Origin: Pseudoips prasinana
Taxonomy: Eukaryota; Arthropoda; Insecta; Lepidoptera; Nolidae
Reading direction: 5' to 3'
Length of the DNA: 64,000 nt
Assembly (NCBI GenBank): GCA_951640165.1
Contig: OX621265.1
Location: 14,831,001-14,895,000, forward strand
Positions 19,795 to 30,729 of this stretch are shown here, piece after piece (the stretch's first letter is position 1; each line of letters opens with the position of its first letter). Below the pieces are notes generated by a model that saw nothing but the letters and a program-made list of their open reading frames with translations, searched no databases and had not been told where the DNA came from. A program made the position numbers and the translations under genes.

Positions 19795-19905
19795 GCCGTA
19801 GTAGTTGTCCCGAGGGAATATATACCAGGGAACGGGAAGCAGTGTCTCTCTGCGAACTATAACCATCATACTGCGATCGCCATTTACCATGCAGCAAATA
19901 CAAAA
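19795..19905 (+). repeat. Fragment shared with the sequence at 1330-1410
   Basis: ACCAGGGAACGGGAAGCAGT and CATCATACTGCGATCGCC match the sequence preceding RTE tails at 1308-1420 and 59440-59510. It lies just inside intron 1. Confidence 0.55.
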
Positions 19906-19933
19906 CATATTGTACCTGTTATTCAAATAATGA

Positions 19934-20110
19934 CTGCATGTGTGGCGCAGCGGCTAAAGACAGTCGCCTCGCCGCATCGTGTCCCGGGTTCCAATCCCGG
20001 GCAGGACAGCTATTTGTATGATCCATAAATATTGTTCTGAGTCTGGATGTACTCTGCGTGGGTCAATTATATGTTTGTAAAGTTCCCGCGACACAGGGAT
20101 TAAATTATCT
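19934..20110 (+). mobile_element. tRNA-derived SINE, family G, copy 1
   Basis: Head GTGTGGCGCAGCGGCTAAAG and CCCGGGTTCCAATCCCGGGC, then body TATTGTTCTGAGTCTGGATG and CGCGACACAGGGATTAAATT. A second copy is at 42665-42860. Not a functional tRNA: the body continues as SINE sequence without a paired acceptor stem. Confidence 0.8.
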
Positions 20111-20144
20111 AGTGCGTTGTCTTTCAAAATAAAATCCTGGGACA

Positions 20145-20240
20145 TTACGACGGGCCTGTTGGCGTGGTTGGCAAATGCTTGCTTTTCACGCCAGAGGTCG
20201 TGGGTTCGATTCGCACCCAGGACAAATATTTGTGTGCATA
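20145..20240 (+). repeat. SINE family F, head only
   Basis: CGACGGGCCTGTTGGCGTGG and GGTCGTGGGTTCGATTCGCA match the head of the SINE at 15677, followed by AAATATTTGTGTGCATAAAC. Confidence 0.75.
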
Positions 20241-20282
20241 AACCCGTCTGCGAAGCGTTGCGATTATGGTATATCCCCCAAA

Positions 20283-20527
20283 TGATGGACACAAATCTAT
20301 TGTGTAAATCTTTGAGAAAAACCTTTGTACAGCAGTGGACTGATATGATGATAACGAAGTTAGTTATGAAGCATAAGACCAAATAACTAGATTTATGATA
20401 ATGGAGAAAATCATTTGAGTACAGATCATAGAATTAAGCCATATAATATTGTCTACGAATAAGTTTAAAAGAATTATTAAAGCCAAATCGTGTAGCATGG
20501 CAATTATTACCAACATTTCTGATTATT
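20283..20527 (+). repeat. Local direct repeat, left copy (includes LINE tail)
   Basis: About 245 bp repeated at 20757-20998 with roughly 95% identity by eye. Both contain an RTE-like GTCCAGCAGTGGACTG end and part of a LINE C-terminus (AAGTTTAAAAGAATTATTAA). The duplication includes fragments of two element families, so it happened after they were inserted. Confidence 0.7.
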
Positions 20528-20750
20528 TAAGTAATAAAAGTGCTTGGGATTGAGTTATTCCGAGTCAACACACATGATTGTAATAAATCTTAAGTATATT
20601 TTATTTTAAAAAAGGATTCCTACTGAGTTTTCTGTCAGTGTTTCTCAGTAGCTGCCACGTCATGCCCTGCACGGTAGGGTAAAAAAATATGACGATTCCA
20701 CATAAATGTAATTTTTTTACGGAATAAAGAATTTTGAACTTTTGACTTTT
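20452..20750 (+). repeat. LINE 3'-tail family K, copy 1
   Basis: Encodes the decayed end of a LINE ORF2 (NKFKRI-like) followed by AGTGCTTGGGATTGAGTTAT, then GTGTTTCTCAGTAGCTGCCA, then GACGATTCCACATAAATG. The same tail occurs at 27040-27245, 28188-28500, 32445-32860 and 39245-39545. It is the most frequent LINE end in this gene. Confidence 0.7.
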
Positions 20751-20756
20751 TTGAAA

Positions 20757-20998
20757 TGATGGACACAAATCCATTGAGGAAATATTTGAGAAAAACCTTT
20801 GTCCAGCAGTGGACTGACATGCTGATAACGAAGTTAGTTATGAAGCATAAGTCCAAATAACTAGATTTATGATAATGGAGAAAATCATTTGAGTACAGAT
20901 CATAGAATTAAGCCATATAATATTGTCTACGAATAAATTTAAAAGAATTATTAAAGCCAAATTGTGTAGCATGGCAATTATTACCAACATTACTGATT
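20757..20998 (+). repeat. Local direct repeat, right copy
   Basis: Repeat of 20283-20527 (GATGGACACAAATCCATTGA to GTGTAGCATGGCAATTATTA). It lacks the downstream LINE 3' UTR, so the duplicated segment ends inside the element. Confidence 0.7.
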
Positions 20999-21009
20999 AA
21001 CGGTTTTAT

Positions 21010-23460
21010 AATTGCACAAACGACTACCTACGCGAGGAACAGAGAAATTTAAACGTTCGAGTGTACATGGACGTCATTATTACATCACAAGCTTTTCTTC
21101 GTGAGTTTAAAGATGCGACTTTGTAGTGCGACAACCTATTCTGATAAGATGTAAGGGAACGACATTTGTTGTCGGTGTATGACAGATGGTATAAAAATCT
21201 CTTTTGAACACGCTCTATACGATCTGAGTGGACTTGATAACCTGGGCTCCAGATGTTACAACAGTATTCAAGGATATTTCGTACAATAGAGTTATATATA
21301 ATTATTGCTTAAGATGAATTTCTGAATTTTTTCATTTGACAGTTTAAAAACCCTGACAATGGTGACGCTTTTTTAATAATTTCGTCTATATGGTGCCTAA
21401 AACTGAAAGCAGTGTCTAAGAAAACGCCCAGATCACGAATAGTTGGTAGTTCTTTTATGATTTTGTTTCTTATTTTGTAATTAGTAGGAGAAAGATTTTT
21501 CTTACGAGAAAATTTTATATGGAAACATATGTCGGGATTTAAAATCATGAAATTGTCAGAACACCATTTTTCTATTCTATATATGTCATTTTGTAAACAT
21601 TGTATATCATAATCGCTCGTAACGATCCGGTAAATTTTCAAATCGTCAGCATACATTTTAAAACTACTTTCGATGACGTCACAAAGGTCATTAATAAAAA
21701 CCAAAAAGAATAAGGGACCTAGATGAGATCCTTGAGGAACTCCTGTAGGAGCTGAAAACACAAAAGAATTATGCCCACAAAGAGACACTAGTTGGGAGCG
21801 ATTCAAAAGGTTAGATGCACACCATCTCAGTAGTGAGCCGTGAATGCCTATATCGGAAAGCTTATCTAACAGTAAAGAATGGTTTACTAAATCAAATGCT
21901 CGCCTAAAATCGGTGTAAACAGCATGAATTTCTTTGTTATTATCTAAAGCTGAGGAAATATCATTAACGTACTCCAGTAAATTTGTTGTAGTAGATTTTT
22001 TGGACAGGAAGCCATGCTGGTTTACATTAATCTTATGTCTGACATGAGAAAGCATTTGTTTGTGTATTAATGATTCAAAAACTTTCCCTGCCACCGACAG
22101 AATGGAAATTGGTCTATAATTAGTCACTACATCGGTCTGACCAGACTTGTGTATAGGTGTTATATGAGCGATCTTCCATTGGGAGGGAAAGATGCCCGAT
22201 TTCAAAGACGTCCGGTACAGTCCACACGTCCGGTGCGAGAGGAATATATAAGGAATTAGCACAGTTTTTAAACAAAATTGGTGGAAAACCATCTGGGCCT
22301 GGACCTTTTTCAGTGTCTAGTGCTTTTAGTGCGTTTAAAACTTCTTGTTCTGTGATAGTACATCTGTTGAAAGTGCTATGTTTTGATTGACTTTATTTTG
22401 GCGTACATGATATTTGACTTTGTGTGTTATAAATGGACTGAAAGTGTTTAGCAATAAGATTTGTGATATTCTGACCGCCTTTGACTACCGTATTTTCTAA
22501 CCACATCTCATTTGGAATGGTTATGCTGCTGGATTTTTGATCCTTCAGATACTTCCAAAATTATTTAGGTCGTTTGCGAAGATTTTCTGCTTAAAGTTAT
22601 TATAACACGATTTTATCATATCATCACATTTCGTTCTGAGGAGATTAAACGTAGCTTTATCAATAGGATTTCCATATTTTTTGTAATTAGAGTGGTATTT
22701 ACTTTTTTCTTTTATAACCTTGAGCAACGCCGAACTATACCATATTGGGTATTTTTCATTATAAGATTTACGCAAGGGAGAATATTTAAGAATAATGGGC
22801 TTAATTGTGTCGTAAAATATTTTTAACATGTCATTGACACTACTTGCTTCACGCCACAGTTCATGCCAATTAAGTTCCATGAGCTCCTTATTTATTTGAA
22901 CATAATCAGCAATGTAAAAATTATGCTTAAGCTTTTTTTTGGATTTGAGGAATCCTTTCGAGGGTTTTTGTAGGTCTATTTCGATACTAGGGTGATGTGA
23001 ATCGGCAGGTTCTATACTTGTATTTGCTTTCCTGACGTTAACACAATTAAGGCTATCACAAAAAAGCAAGTCTAGAATTCGATCATTAGTGTTCACGACA
23101 GCAATTAATTGGTATAAATTACTGAAAGAAATGCCATCCAGAAATAAGTTTACTTCGTTGCTAGACGCTGTTGAATTTGTTAGAATGGATGTATTTGAGT
23201 CCCGTACCCATTGAATTTCTGACAAATTGAAGTCTCCTATCAACAAAGTTTGCGAGGTACTGGTTATTTTATTTTGAATGACGTCTGTCGTGTTTTTCAT
23301 GAATAGTTCCAAATAATCAAGTTTAACTGGGGGAGGTACGTACACTGCACAAATATTTTATAACATTTCCCACATTTGTTTGCACCGTTACCCAAAGGTC
23401 CTCACACTTTATGTTGTTTAAATACTGCTACTAAAACTCCACCGCCATCTTTCTTATTTA
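21010..23460 (-). pseudogene. Decayed LINE ORF2 (endonuclease and reverse transcriptase)
   Basis: Minus-strand pieces in order: KKDGGGVLVAV (~23440) and LLIGDFNLSEIQW of the endonuclease (open 22545-23345), then RT motifs NYRPISILSVAGKV, QHGFLSKKST, DFRRAFDLVNH, GVPQGSHLGPLFF and the catalytic MYADDLKIY (open 21309-22292). A decayed C-terminal region runs to about 21010. Stops and frameshifts lie near 22300-22540 and 21308. The YADD box and endonuclease type fit a CR1/Jockey-group element. Inactive. Confidence 0.8.
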
Positions 23461-23461
23461 G

Positions 23462-23582
23462 TATTCATAGTACAACCCGCTGCTTAGTTAGGGATCAGAT
23501 AGCCGTGTGTGAATAATATCCCATAATCAATAATAATAATAATATCTTAGGACATTATTTACACACGGCCATTTGATCCCAT
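23462..23582. repeat. SINE family F remnants in inverted orientation
   Basis: A plus-strand end (GGGATCAGATAGCCGTGTGT) and a minus-strand end (ACACACGGCCATTTGATCCC) face each other around an AATAAT spacer. Confidence 0.6.
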
Positions 23583-23604
23583 ATTTGCAGCTTTTATAAT
23601 CATT

Positions 23605-23665
23605 CAACATATCAGCCTATTCACGTCCACTGGTGAACAAAGGCTTCCACAAATGATTTCCACAT
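23605..23665 (-). repeat. RTE-like LINE 3'-end remnant
   Basis: ATATCAGCCTATTCACGTCC followed by ACTGGTGAACAAAGGCTTCC is the degenerate complement of the RTE 3' end. Confidence 0.55.
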
Positions 23666-23785
23666 GGAGTTGTGTTCATAAGTTGAAGGCATATGCCATT
23701 ATCGCTTCCCTTGTGGTGGCATGAAAGGCTTGGCGATTGTTGTATGATGGTCGTAGTACACAGAGAAACTTCTTCTTCTTCTTCT

Positions 23786-24031
23786 AGGGACAATGTCACA
23801 CAGATCATCCTAGCCCCAAACTAAGCAAACCCTGTACTATGGGTACCAGGCGACGATATACATACTTATATAGATAGATTAATACTTAAATACATAGAAA
23901 ACATCCATGACTCCGAAACAAATATTCACGCTCATCACACAAATATTTGCACTTACCGGGATTCGACCGGGACCATCAGGACCACCAGCTTCGTAGGCAG
24001 GAGCACTACCAACTAGGCTACGGTGACCGTT
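23786..24031 (-). mobile_element. tRNA-derived SINE, family H, copy 1
   Basis: On the minus strand the head reads GTAGCCTAGTTGGTAGTGCT and a B box in a GGTCGAATCCCGG context. The body ends with TTTGGGGCTAGGATGATCTG and TGTGACATTGTCCC. A near-identical copy is at 26322-26556, also minus. Confidence 0.8.
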
Positions 24032-24264
24032 CTCTGGGAGATATACCCTTGGGTCAACTTCTACGCCCCCTGTAGGATGAATTATATACCTTAAGCGACA
24101 CTGTCTGTCTTCTCTGGGCTAGCGCTGCGGACAATAACACCATATTTGTATAGCGGAAAAGAGCTTTAAGTGCCATATATAAACTTAGTCCGCGAGTATG
24201 TTTAAGAGAAAAGTTTATAGAGATATTATAAGAGATAACATTCTGACTGTAGCATGTCCATTTT

Positions 24265-26275
24265 ATAGAATAGAATAGAATAGAATACTCTTTATTGTAC
24301 AACATAAAAATAAATACAACATGAGATATTACATAGACAAGTTGTACAAAGGGCGGTCTTATCGCATAAAGCGATCTCTTCCAGACAACCTTAGGATGGA
24401 TAGGAGCTGAACAATAACTTATAGCTAGCAGTAGGTGTGCAACAAGAGATATACCAAAATTATGGTATATCCATAAATAAAACTATTTTAGTGAATTTAC
24501 TGTTAAAATATGGCAAAGACAAAATTAAATAAGCAAATAAGAAGAGAATAGATGCTTAACTTAAGAAATCAGTAATTATACACTCAAATAGTGTTCTCTG
24601 ACAAGCTTTTTGAAAGTTGCTATTGTCTGAACACGTCTAATTGCAATAGGCAAGGCATTCCAAATTCGGGCTGCCTGTACACTTAAAGAGTTTCCCATAA
24701 ATATAGATTTGTGCTCTGGGATATGAAGTTTTACGTTTTCTGATGATCTTAAGGATCGCAAATGCGTGTCACAGAGGAACTCGAAGCGTTCTTTTAAATA
24801 TATGGGAGTAGCAGGGTTAAAGAGAATGTTATAAAGCAAGGAAAGAATATGAGCATTCCGGCGAAGGCGAATCGGCAACCACTTGAGCTTTGTACGAAAT
24901 GAGGAGACATGATCATATTTGCGAAGGCCAAATATGAACCTTATACAAAAGTTTTGAAGTCGCTCAAGCTTATCGAGTTGCTCTTCAGTAAGATCAAGAT
25001 AGCTGACATCGGCGTAGTCGAGGATCGGTAGGAGAAGCGATTGAGCAAGCGCGATTTTAGTGGTAATGGGGAAAAAATTGCGCAGACGCCTAAGAGAGCC
25101 TGCTGAAGCAAATAATTTTCGGCTAACTGCTTTCAGTTGTGGGCCCCAGTATAATGTACTATCTAATACAATCCCCAAATTATTTAACTGTATCTTTAAA
25201 TGGGATAATAGTACCTTCAAATGTAATTTGTGGAAGTTGGGACATGTCTATCCTAGACACCATTCGAGAGCTGCCGATGATGATGGCTTGTGTTTTGATG
25301 GGTTAATTTTAAGACCAAAACTATGGCTCCATTCCCCTATACGAGATAAATCAGAGTTGACAACTTTGATGGTATCTGGCGGGTTTGCAAGCCGAAAATG
25401 AGAATATATTTGGAGATCGTCTGCATAAAGATGATAGGAGGAAGAAAGGTTATTTGAGATTGAATTAATAAAAATAGCAAAAAGCAATGGAGATAAAACG
25501 CCACTCTGCGGCACACCGGCTACTGTATTGCACCACAAAGAGAAAGAGTCATCAATATGGACTCTTTGCCGGCGACCAAACAGGTAAGTGCGAAACCAAT
25601 CAATCACTGTTGGAGATATGTTGAGAGAGCTCAGAATGCCAAGAAGAATGTCAAAATCCACAGTATTGAATGCATTACTGAAGTCTAATAGGAGCAGAAC
25701 TGTAAGATTTCCATTCTCCATGGCACTCCTAATGTCTTCCGTAATATTGAACAGGGCAGTGACCGTACTATGACTGGGACGAAAACCGGATTGTATTGGA
25801 TTTAGGAGATTATTTTTGCAAACAAAGGAATGAAGCTGTCTATGGACCAGACGCTCGGAGAGGAATGCGATGATGGATATAGGACGGTAATCAGCAAAAG
25901 CGGTGGGATTTTTGGTTTTTGGTACAGGAGTGATTTGAGCGTCCTTCCATGAGGAGGGAAAACATCCACTGGACAAGGAGCAATTAAAAATATGACATAT
26001 GACGTGAAGGATTTCGTCAAGGATAGGAATGATCATATTACGGCTGACATTGTCACTACCGACTGCATTAGATGATATTGACAGAATTCTTTTCTTAACA
26101 TCACAAGCAGTGAGTTGATTAAAAAGGAAAGGTGACTGATCAGGAGTTGGAAGCGATGAAAGATGTGTCGAAGTGTTTGTTTTGGCTGTTCTGTTACATA
26201 CAGCTGAAGATGAGAAATGAGCATTAAGGGCGTGAGTATCCAAAGTTTTAGGAAGTGTATCTTGGCACTTTCCAA
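24265..26275 (-). mobile_element. CR1-like LINE, 5'-truncated
   Basis: 3' end at about 24265 in an ATTCT-type pentanucleotide repeat, preceded by a 3' UTR with TACAATAAAGAGTATTC. The coding region lies at 24576-26275. Related 3' ends occur at 43995-44720 and 60835-61000. No target duplication was found by eye. Confidence 0.75.
24576..26275 (-). pseudogene. CR1-like reverse transcriptase, frameshifted
   Basis: Two open pieces: 25248-26243 (RT fingers and palm: DYRPISIIAFLSERLVHRQL, IQSGFRPSHST, LLDFSNAFNTVDFDIL, GVPQSGVLSPLLF, catalytic YADDLQIYSHF) and 24576-25220 (thumb and C-terminus: LGIVLDSTLYWGPQL, KWLPIRLRRNAHILSLLY, RIWNALPIAIRR). They are in different frames, joined by a small indel near 25220-25250. 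The APE endonuclease is missing. Confidence 0.8.
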
Positions 26276-26321
26276 ACCCCAGTGATCGAATATTATATAC
26301 CTACATAAAAATCTAATTTAT

Positions 26322-26556
26322 GTCTGGGGACAATGTCACACAGATCATCCTAGCCCCAAACTAAGCAAAGCTTGTACTATGGCTACCAGGTGACGATATA
26401 CATACTTATATAGATAGATAAATACATAGAAAACACCCATGACTCAGAAAAAATATTCGTGCTCATCACACAAATATTTGCACTTACCGGGACTCAAACC
26501 CAGGACCACCAGCTTCGTAGGCAGAAGCACTACCAACTAGGTTACGGTGACCGTCA
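26322..26556 (-). mobile_element. tRNA-derived SINE, family H, copy 2
   Basis: Matches 23786-24031 almost base for base, including GGACCACCAGCTTCGTAGGC. Confidence 0.8.
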
Positions 26557-26744
26557 TTTAATTTATGTGCAAGAGAGGTAGGGCATATTCCAAGAGAGGT
26601 AGGGCATAACGTTCAGCTCATAAAGAGCATCAGTTCATAAAGAGCAGCCCGACTGGGGAAATACCATTACCTTACAGAAGACCTTCCTTAATAATAACAT
26701 TAATAATTTTAATGTTGTGTTTCCGATTGTGAGTAAGGTTGCCA

Positions 26745-26912
26745 GTGCTTATTGGGGTGGGGGGAAGGGCCAGCAACACTTGTTTGCTGACTTTTAAAGA
26801 CCGGGAACGCATCCGCGACTCCTCTGGTGTTGCGAGTGTGCATGGGCGGCGGTGATCACTTACCATCAGGTGACCCACTTGCTCGTTTGTCGCCCGCTGA
26901 TATAAAAAAAAA
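26745..26912 (-). repeat. Repeat family I (CCATCAGGTGACCC type), copy 1
   Basis: GTGTTGCGAGTGTGCATGGG and GATCACTTACCATCAGGTGA followed by TTGCTCGTTTGTCGCC and an A-rich end. Copies are at 31875-31985 and 36186-36262. Widespread in Lepidoptera as I recall; the class is uncertain. Confidence 0.6.
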
Positions 26913-27039
26913 TGTGCATAAAAATGAAGACTCCTTCTGTAAAAGGAGTGATACCCATAATATAAATTGTAGATATATGTAAGCATAACCTTGTGGTATA
27001 TACATATATATATACCACCCGTCTCCAAAAAATAATACT

Positions 27040-27245
27040 ATGTAACTCTTTTATGGGGCAATGTATAAGACTCTTTAACAATCTTCCCAGTGAAATCAGG
27101 GCAATATCTACGAATAAGTTTAAAAGAAGTATAAAAGCCAAATTATGTAGCAGGACTTACTACAAAACTTCTGATTATTTAAGTGACAAAACGGCTTGGG
27201 ATCGAGTCGCTCTAAATTAACACATTTAAGTACAATGTAATTTTA
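27040..27245 (+). repeat. LINE tail family K, copy with the best-preserved C-terminus
   Basis: Reads FMGQCIRLFNNLPSEIRAI, then NKFKRSIKAKLCSRTYYKTSDY, then a stop. This is the usual C-terminal end of a Jockey/CR1-group ORF2. It continues at 27577-27660 after an interruption by SINE sequences. Confidence 0.65.
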
Positions 27246-27274
27246 TGTATATATATTATATTTTATTTTATGTT

Positions 27275-27345
27275 GGTCTAGCGGTAGATTGTTCACCCGT
27301 AGAGAACAAGGTCCTGGGTTCAAATCCTGGGTCGGGCATAAATTA
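27275..27345 (+). repeat. tRNA-like SINE head
   Basis: TTGGTCTAGCGGTAGATTGT (A box) and GGTCCTGGGTTCAAATCCTG (B box). It is related to the minus-strand head at 58845-58940. No matching acceptor stem. Confidence 0.6.
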
Positions 27346-27374
27346 TTTAGGGACATTTCACAAAAAGAAATATT

Positions 27375-27575
27375 TATCAGCATCAGCCCGAAGTATGGGA
27401 GTTGGCGGTATTATACCCCTAGGAGAGCACGTAAAGCCGTCGGTCCTGTAACTGACCTGTTTCCGGTCGTGTGGCTAGGCGTCCCATCGGATCATGAGAG
27501 TGATGGAATAGAAAGTGCTCCTGTGTTTGCACACACACTTGAGCACTATAATATGTCCCGTGCAGATGGCTAATC
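27375..27575 (-). repeat. Repeat family B, copy 2
   Basis: Inverted relative to 2930-3215: AGTATGGGAGTTGGCGGTAT, then GTCCCATCGGATCATGAGAG. It sits inside LINE tail K. Confidence 0.65.
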
Positions 27576-27660
27576 TCTGTTGAGTTTTCTGGCAGTATTT
27601 CTCAGTAGCTGCCTCGTGATGAAAATGTAATATTTGAACGAAATAATTGAGATTGAATTG

Positions 27661-27663
<3 letters not shown>

Positions 27664-27738
<75 letters not shown>
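27664..27738. repeat. (TA)n microsatellite
   Basis: About 37 uninterrupted TA units just left of the tandem duplication. Confidence 0.95.
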
Positions 27739-27739
<1 letters not shown>

Positions 27740-27742
<3 letters not shown>

Positions 27743-27930
27743 CTTATTACAGGTAGAAAACAGGTTGTTTTGATAGCAGCAGCAGAAATACATCATCTGT
27801 GAAAAATTTCAACTGTCTAACTATCACGGTTGATACGGAGATAAAGCCTGATGACAGATGGACAGACAGACAGACAGGGAAATCTTAGTAATATGGTCCC
27901 GTTTTACCCTTTGGGTAAGGAACCCTAAAA
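27740..27930 (+). repeat. GGTCCCGTTTTACCC repeat, 3' part
   Basis: CAACTGTCTAACTATCACGG, the GACAGACAGACAG tract and GGTCCCGTTTTACCCTTTGG match 49740-49903. The left border of the duplication falls within this element. Confidence 0.75.
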
Positions 27931-28100
27931 ATGACTAAATCATTCATTCAATCGGCTTCCATGAGCACATGTGACGTCATAAATGGTCCAGAATCGATTG
28001 TCAACGTTGAAGCCGATTTAACTATTGATTTAGTAATTTTTAACCATTCATTTATTTGAACGCCGAACACGATGAATTAGGTGGAAGCCCCCTGATAGTG
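27930..28100. repeat. MITE relic in unit 1
   Basis: Shares AATCGGCTTCCATGAGCACA, CGTCATAAATGGTCC and TTATTTGAACGCC with the MITE at 13628-13870. The equivalent in unit 2 is 32187-32357. Confidence 0.6.
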
Positions 28101-28187
28101 GGCGAATATCGAAGCGACTACGTCCCCGGTGAGCTTTGGTGACCTTACTCACACACAGGACCAAAACGTAACCATTCGAGCCCCTGA

Positions 28188-28500
28188 CAATGTAAAAGAT
28201 TCTATAACAAACTTCCCAATGATATTAGAGAATTGTTTACGAATAAGTTTAAAAGAATTATTAAAGCCAAATTGTGTAGCAGGGCATATTACAAAATTTC
28301 TGATTATTTAAGTGATAAAAGTGCTTGGGATTGAGTTATTCTGATTTAACACACATGATTGTAATTAATCTTAAGTGTATTTTATTTTAAAAAAGGATTC
28401 CTACTGGGTTTTCTGGCAGTGTTTCTCAGTAGCTACCACGAAAAAATGATGATTCCACATAAATGTAATTTTTTTATGAAATAAATGATTTTTGACTTTA
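28188..28500 (+). repeat. LINE tail family K, in unit 1
   Basis: AATGTAAAAGATTCTATAAC through GTTTCTCAGTAGCTACCACG. The reading frame is broken. The unit 2 counterpart is 32445-32860, where it is interrupted by a 66-bp RTE insertion. Confidence 0.7.
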
Positions 28501-28574
28501 ACGTTGCACGTTGGTACTATTTAATAGTACCCAGAGTCCAGTGTTGGGAAACTAGAGCTAAAACCTCTTTACGC

Positions 28575-28830
28575 ATTAGAAAGGATGAATGGAAGAAGAT
28601 TGACAAAAGAACCTGGCCTGTGTGGATGGTACACCCGTAAGGGGAAGACCTCGTAGAACATTCTCTGACCAAATCGGAGACGTTCTCAAGAAAGGCCAGG
28701 TCAGAAGTACTCTAAATCGGCGAGCATTTATGAAGAATATGATGACAGTAAGCAAGGTAAAAGAAGTGTGCAAATATCGTGACAAATGGAAATGCGTTGT
28801 CTCTGCCCACTGCGAAACATCGTCAGTCTA
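28575..28830 (+). pseudogene. LINE family D C-terminal fragment, in unit 1
   Basis: Reads [20 protein letters not shown] and the following [13 protein letters not shown], as at 19221-19538. It is repeated at 32935-33200. Confidence 0.7.
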
Positions 28831-29950
28831 TGTATGTATGTGTGGCGTTGTGGGTCGGGTCGTTTTCTCCCCTCTAATATGGCTAAAGAGGCGATGGCTG
28901 GCCCTCTCGTCATACTCGTGAACGGGTACTACTTGCGGTTACTGATGGAGCTGCTGCTGGGGTGCTTATTTTTTTTGTCGCATATAGTCGTCGCCTTTAT
29001 TCGTTTCGTGTGACTTGAAAATTTGGTAATGTGCGCGGATGCACCCACCGTTTGTTCATCTTGCAAGAGGTTATTTTAATTGCTTGGGTGAAATGGAATG
29101 TTATTGTTTAAATCCCCACAATTATTTTAATTTACTAGATGTCATCGGTTTTGTGCATGCATTAGCCCACATATCAGCCAATCACAATAAAAATCAAAAA
29201 ACAATATTAAAAAAAGATATAAAAACAAAAAACAGGAGAAGACGAAAAAAGCAAGCCTGGAGTTTCTCTGTAGCTTTCTTCTCTGGGTCGTCCACCTAGG
29301 TAGCTAGAGGCTAGAGAAAGCCGCAGGCTAGCTAGAGTAGGGTCCTCAGTGGCGAGGATCGCGTTGCCCCCTTAACACGTGACCGGTAATCCCGTACAAG
29401 TGATCTGACCCCCATTTTGAATTCCATCTTTTTACTTCAGCGGCCGCCTTAGCTGTGGCCCGAACCCCATAAGGGTGCCCTCAGGTATTAGTCGCTTAAA
29501 TTCAGCTACTGGTTGTGAGCCTTTTGCGGTAGCCAACAGCTCGTTGTTTTCAATTCTTAAATTTGATATACTATTGCTAAATGTAACAATAATAGCTTAG
29601 TAACTTGCTATTTATGATTTATTTAAGGATATTAAAATATATGTGACTAAACAGACCGCACGGACTGACTAATTCAAAAAATTGTTGCTTTAATTAGTGT
29701 TTTTAAACTGTGTTTATGTAATACATTGTGAGCTTGACAAGTACAAGTGTATGTAAATACCCAAGAGCTGAATAATTTTAATTATTTAACTATGTATGTA
29801 AAAAACGCAGTAGCCCACAAACCCTTTACTGTTCTTCCCTATATATTATGATTATGATTTCTAATCAAGTTAGTTAAACTAACAAGGGGTATGAAAAAAA
29901 GGCACTTACGTTAAACTTTTCTTCATATTATTTCCTGGATATTTAGTAGA
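28831..29950. other. Unassigned part of unit 1
   Basis: Contains a GC-richer block (29300-29500; GGTCCTCAGTGGCGAGGATC, CCGAACCCCATAAGGGTGCC) that looks like part of a transposon UTR, then AT-rich DNA. It is repeated at 33200-34265. No exon supported. Confidence 0.4.
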
Positions 29951-29954
29951 GATC

Positions 29955-30240
29955 GTAACATCATCGTCCACTGCTGGACATAGGCCTCCTTTAAGATTTC
30001 TATAACGTTGCTATTTGGAGAGGTTTGCCATAGTCACCGCGATTGCCATGTGAGTTGGCATTTTTTTGCTATTTGTTAGCCTTATGGCTTTCACTGCTTC
30101 ACCGGACTATAGTGGTGAGCGTGGGCTCGATCCGTCTAGCAAATACAAACTACAAATCCACGCCGGAGGGCACCTGGGCTTCGAGCCTTGACTGTGGGCG
30201 GTTACTCGCGGGGAGAGGCGAGATGGCATAGCTTTTTAGG
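29955..30240 (-). repeat. LINE 3'-end-like fragment in unit 1
   Basis: CATCATCGTCCACTGCTGGA and CATAGGCCTCC form the complement of an RTE-like 3' end, followed by TGGCTTTCACTGCTTCACCG. The counterpart is 34305-34580. Confidence 0.55.
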
Positions 30241-30412
30241 GATGTTTTCTGCAACTTTCGCTCTACGTTAATACGCGGCGCAGGCCGCTCTTCAGATTTA
30301 ATTCCGGATGGGGCATTTCATCGGATGCAAACTAAGGCTCACGGAAGGAGTTGGTGGTCGCGCGAGTTGGCGGTGTGTGATGTGTTATTAATAGTTCTTT
30401 TCGCCTTTATAG

Positions 30413-30571
30413 ATCCAACACTGGAAGAGGTCACTAATACAAGCTGGACAAAATCAATTACTTTACATCGACTTACAAACTACTTCTCAGAAGGTGAAAC
30501 GCTTGATGTATTTTTAAATCACGACCACGGATCATTATCAACGACAAATGATCCTTCAAAACAATTACAAG
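30413..30571 (+). CDS. Receptor gene 2, exon 2a: duplicated Ig half-domain without its cysteine
   Basis: Acceptor CGCCTTTATAG, donor TTACAAG|GTAAAA, phase 1 at both ends, 159 nt. It encodes the first half of Ig-like domain 1, with the strand-B segment YFSEGETLDVF. Compared with exon 2b it lacks nine bases (TGTAAGGGC), removing Cys-Lys-Gly including the presumed disulphide cysteine. It has gained an NTS glycosylation sequon. Seven base substitutions all change amino acids. Length, splice sites and frame are intact, so it may be an alternative exon used in place of or together with 2b (520 residues if both), or a decaying copy. Transcripts are needed to decide. Confidence 0.55.
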
Positions 30572-30729
30572 GTAAAATTGAAAACTACAGTAGGGCCAAT
30601 GTAATAGATCGCATTTAAGAAGAAGAAAATATATTTATTCAGTAAACAAGCACAGATAATACTAAGATATAGGTACACATAAAGATATTCTTAATTGCTA
30701 TCTGTGCGAGTCCGAATTAGTCCCATCTC

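Noticed and set aside
28129..28311. 60-codon ORF (and 32386-32571) as small conserved genes because both duplicated units have it
   Set aside because: It is the decayed C-terminus of LINE tail family K. Conservation between units only reflects the recent duplication.
30325..30618. 97-codon ORF starting with an ATG upstream of exon 2a (and the equivalent at 34594-34974)
   Set aside because: The conserved Ig-like part begins at the splice acceptor. The hydrophobic stretch before it (VLLIVLFAFI) is the translated polypyrimidine tract and acceptor, so it is not a signal peptide.
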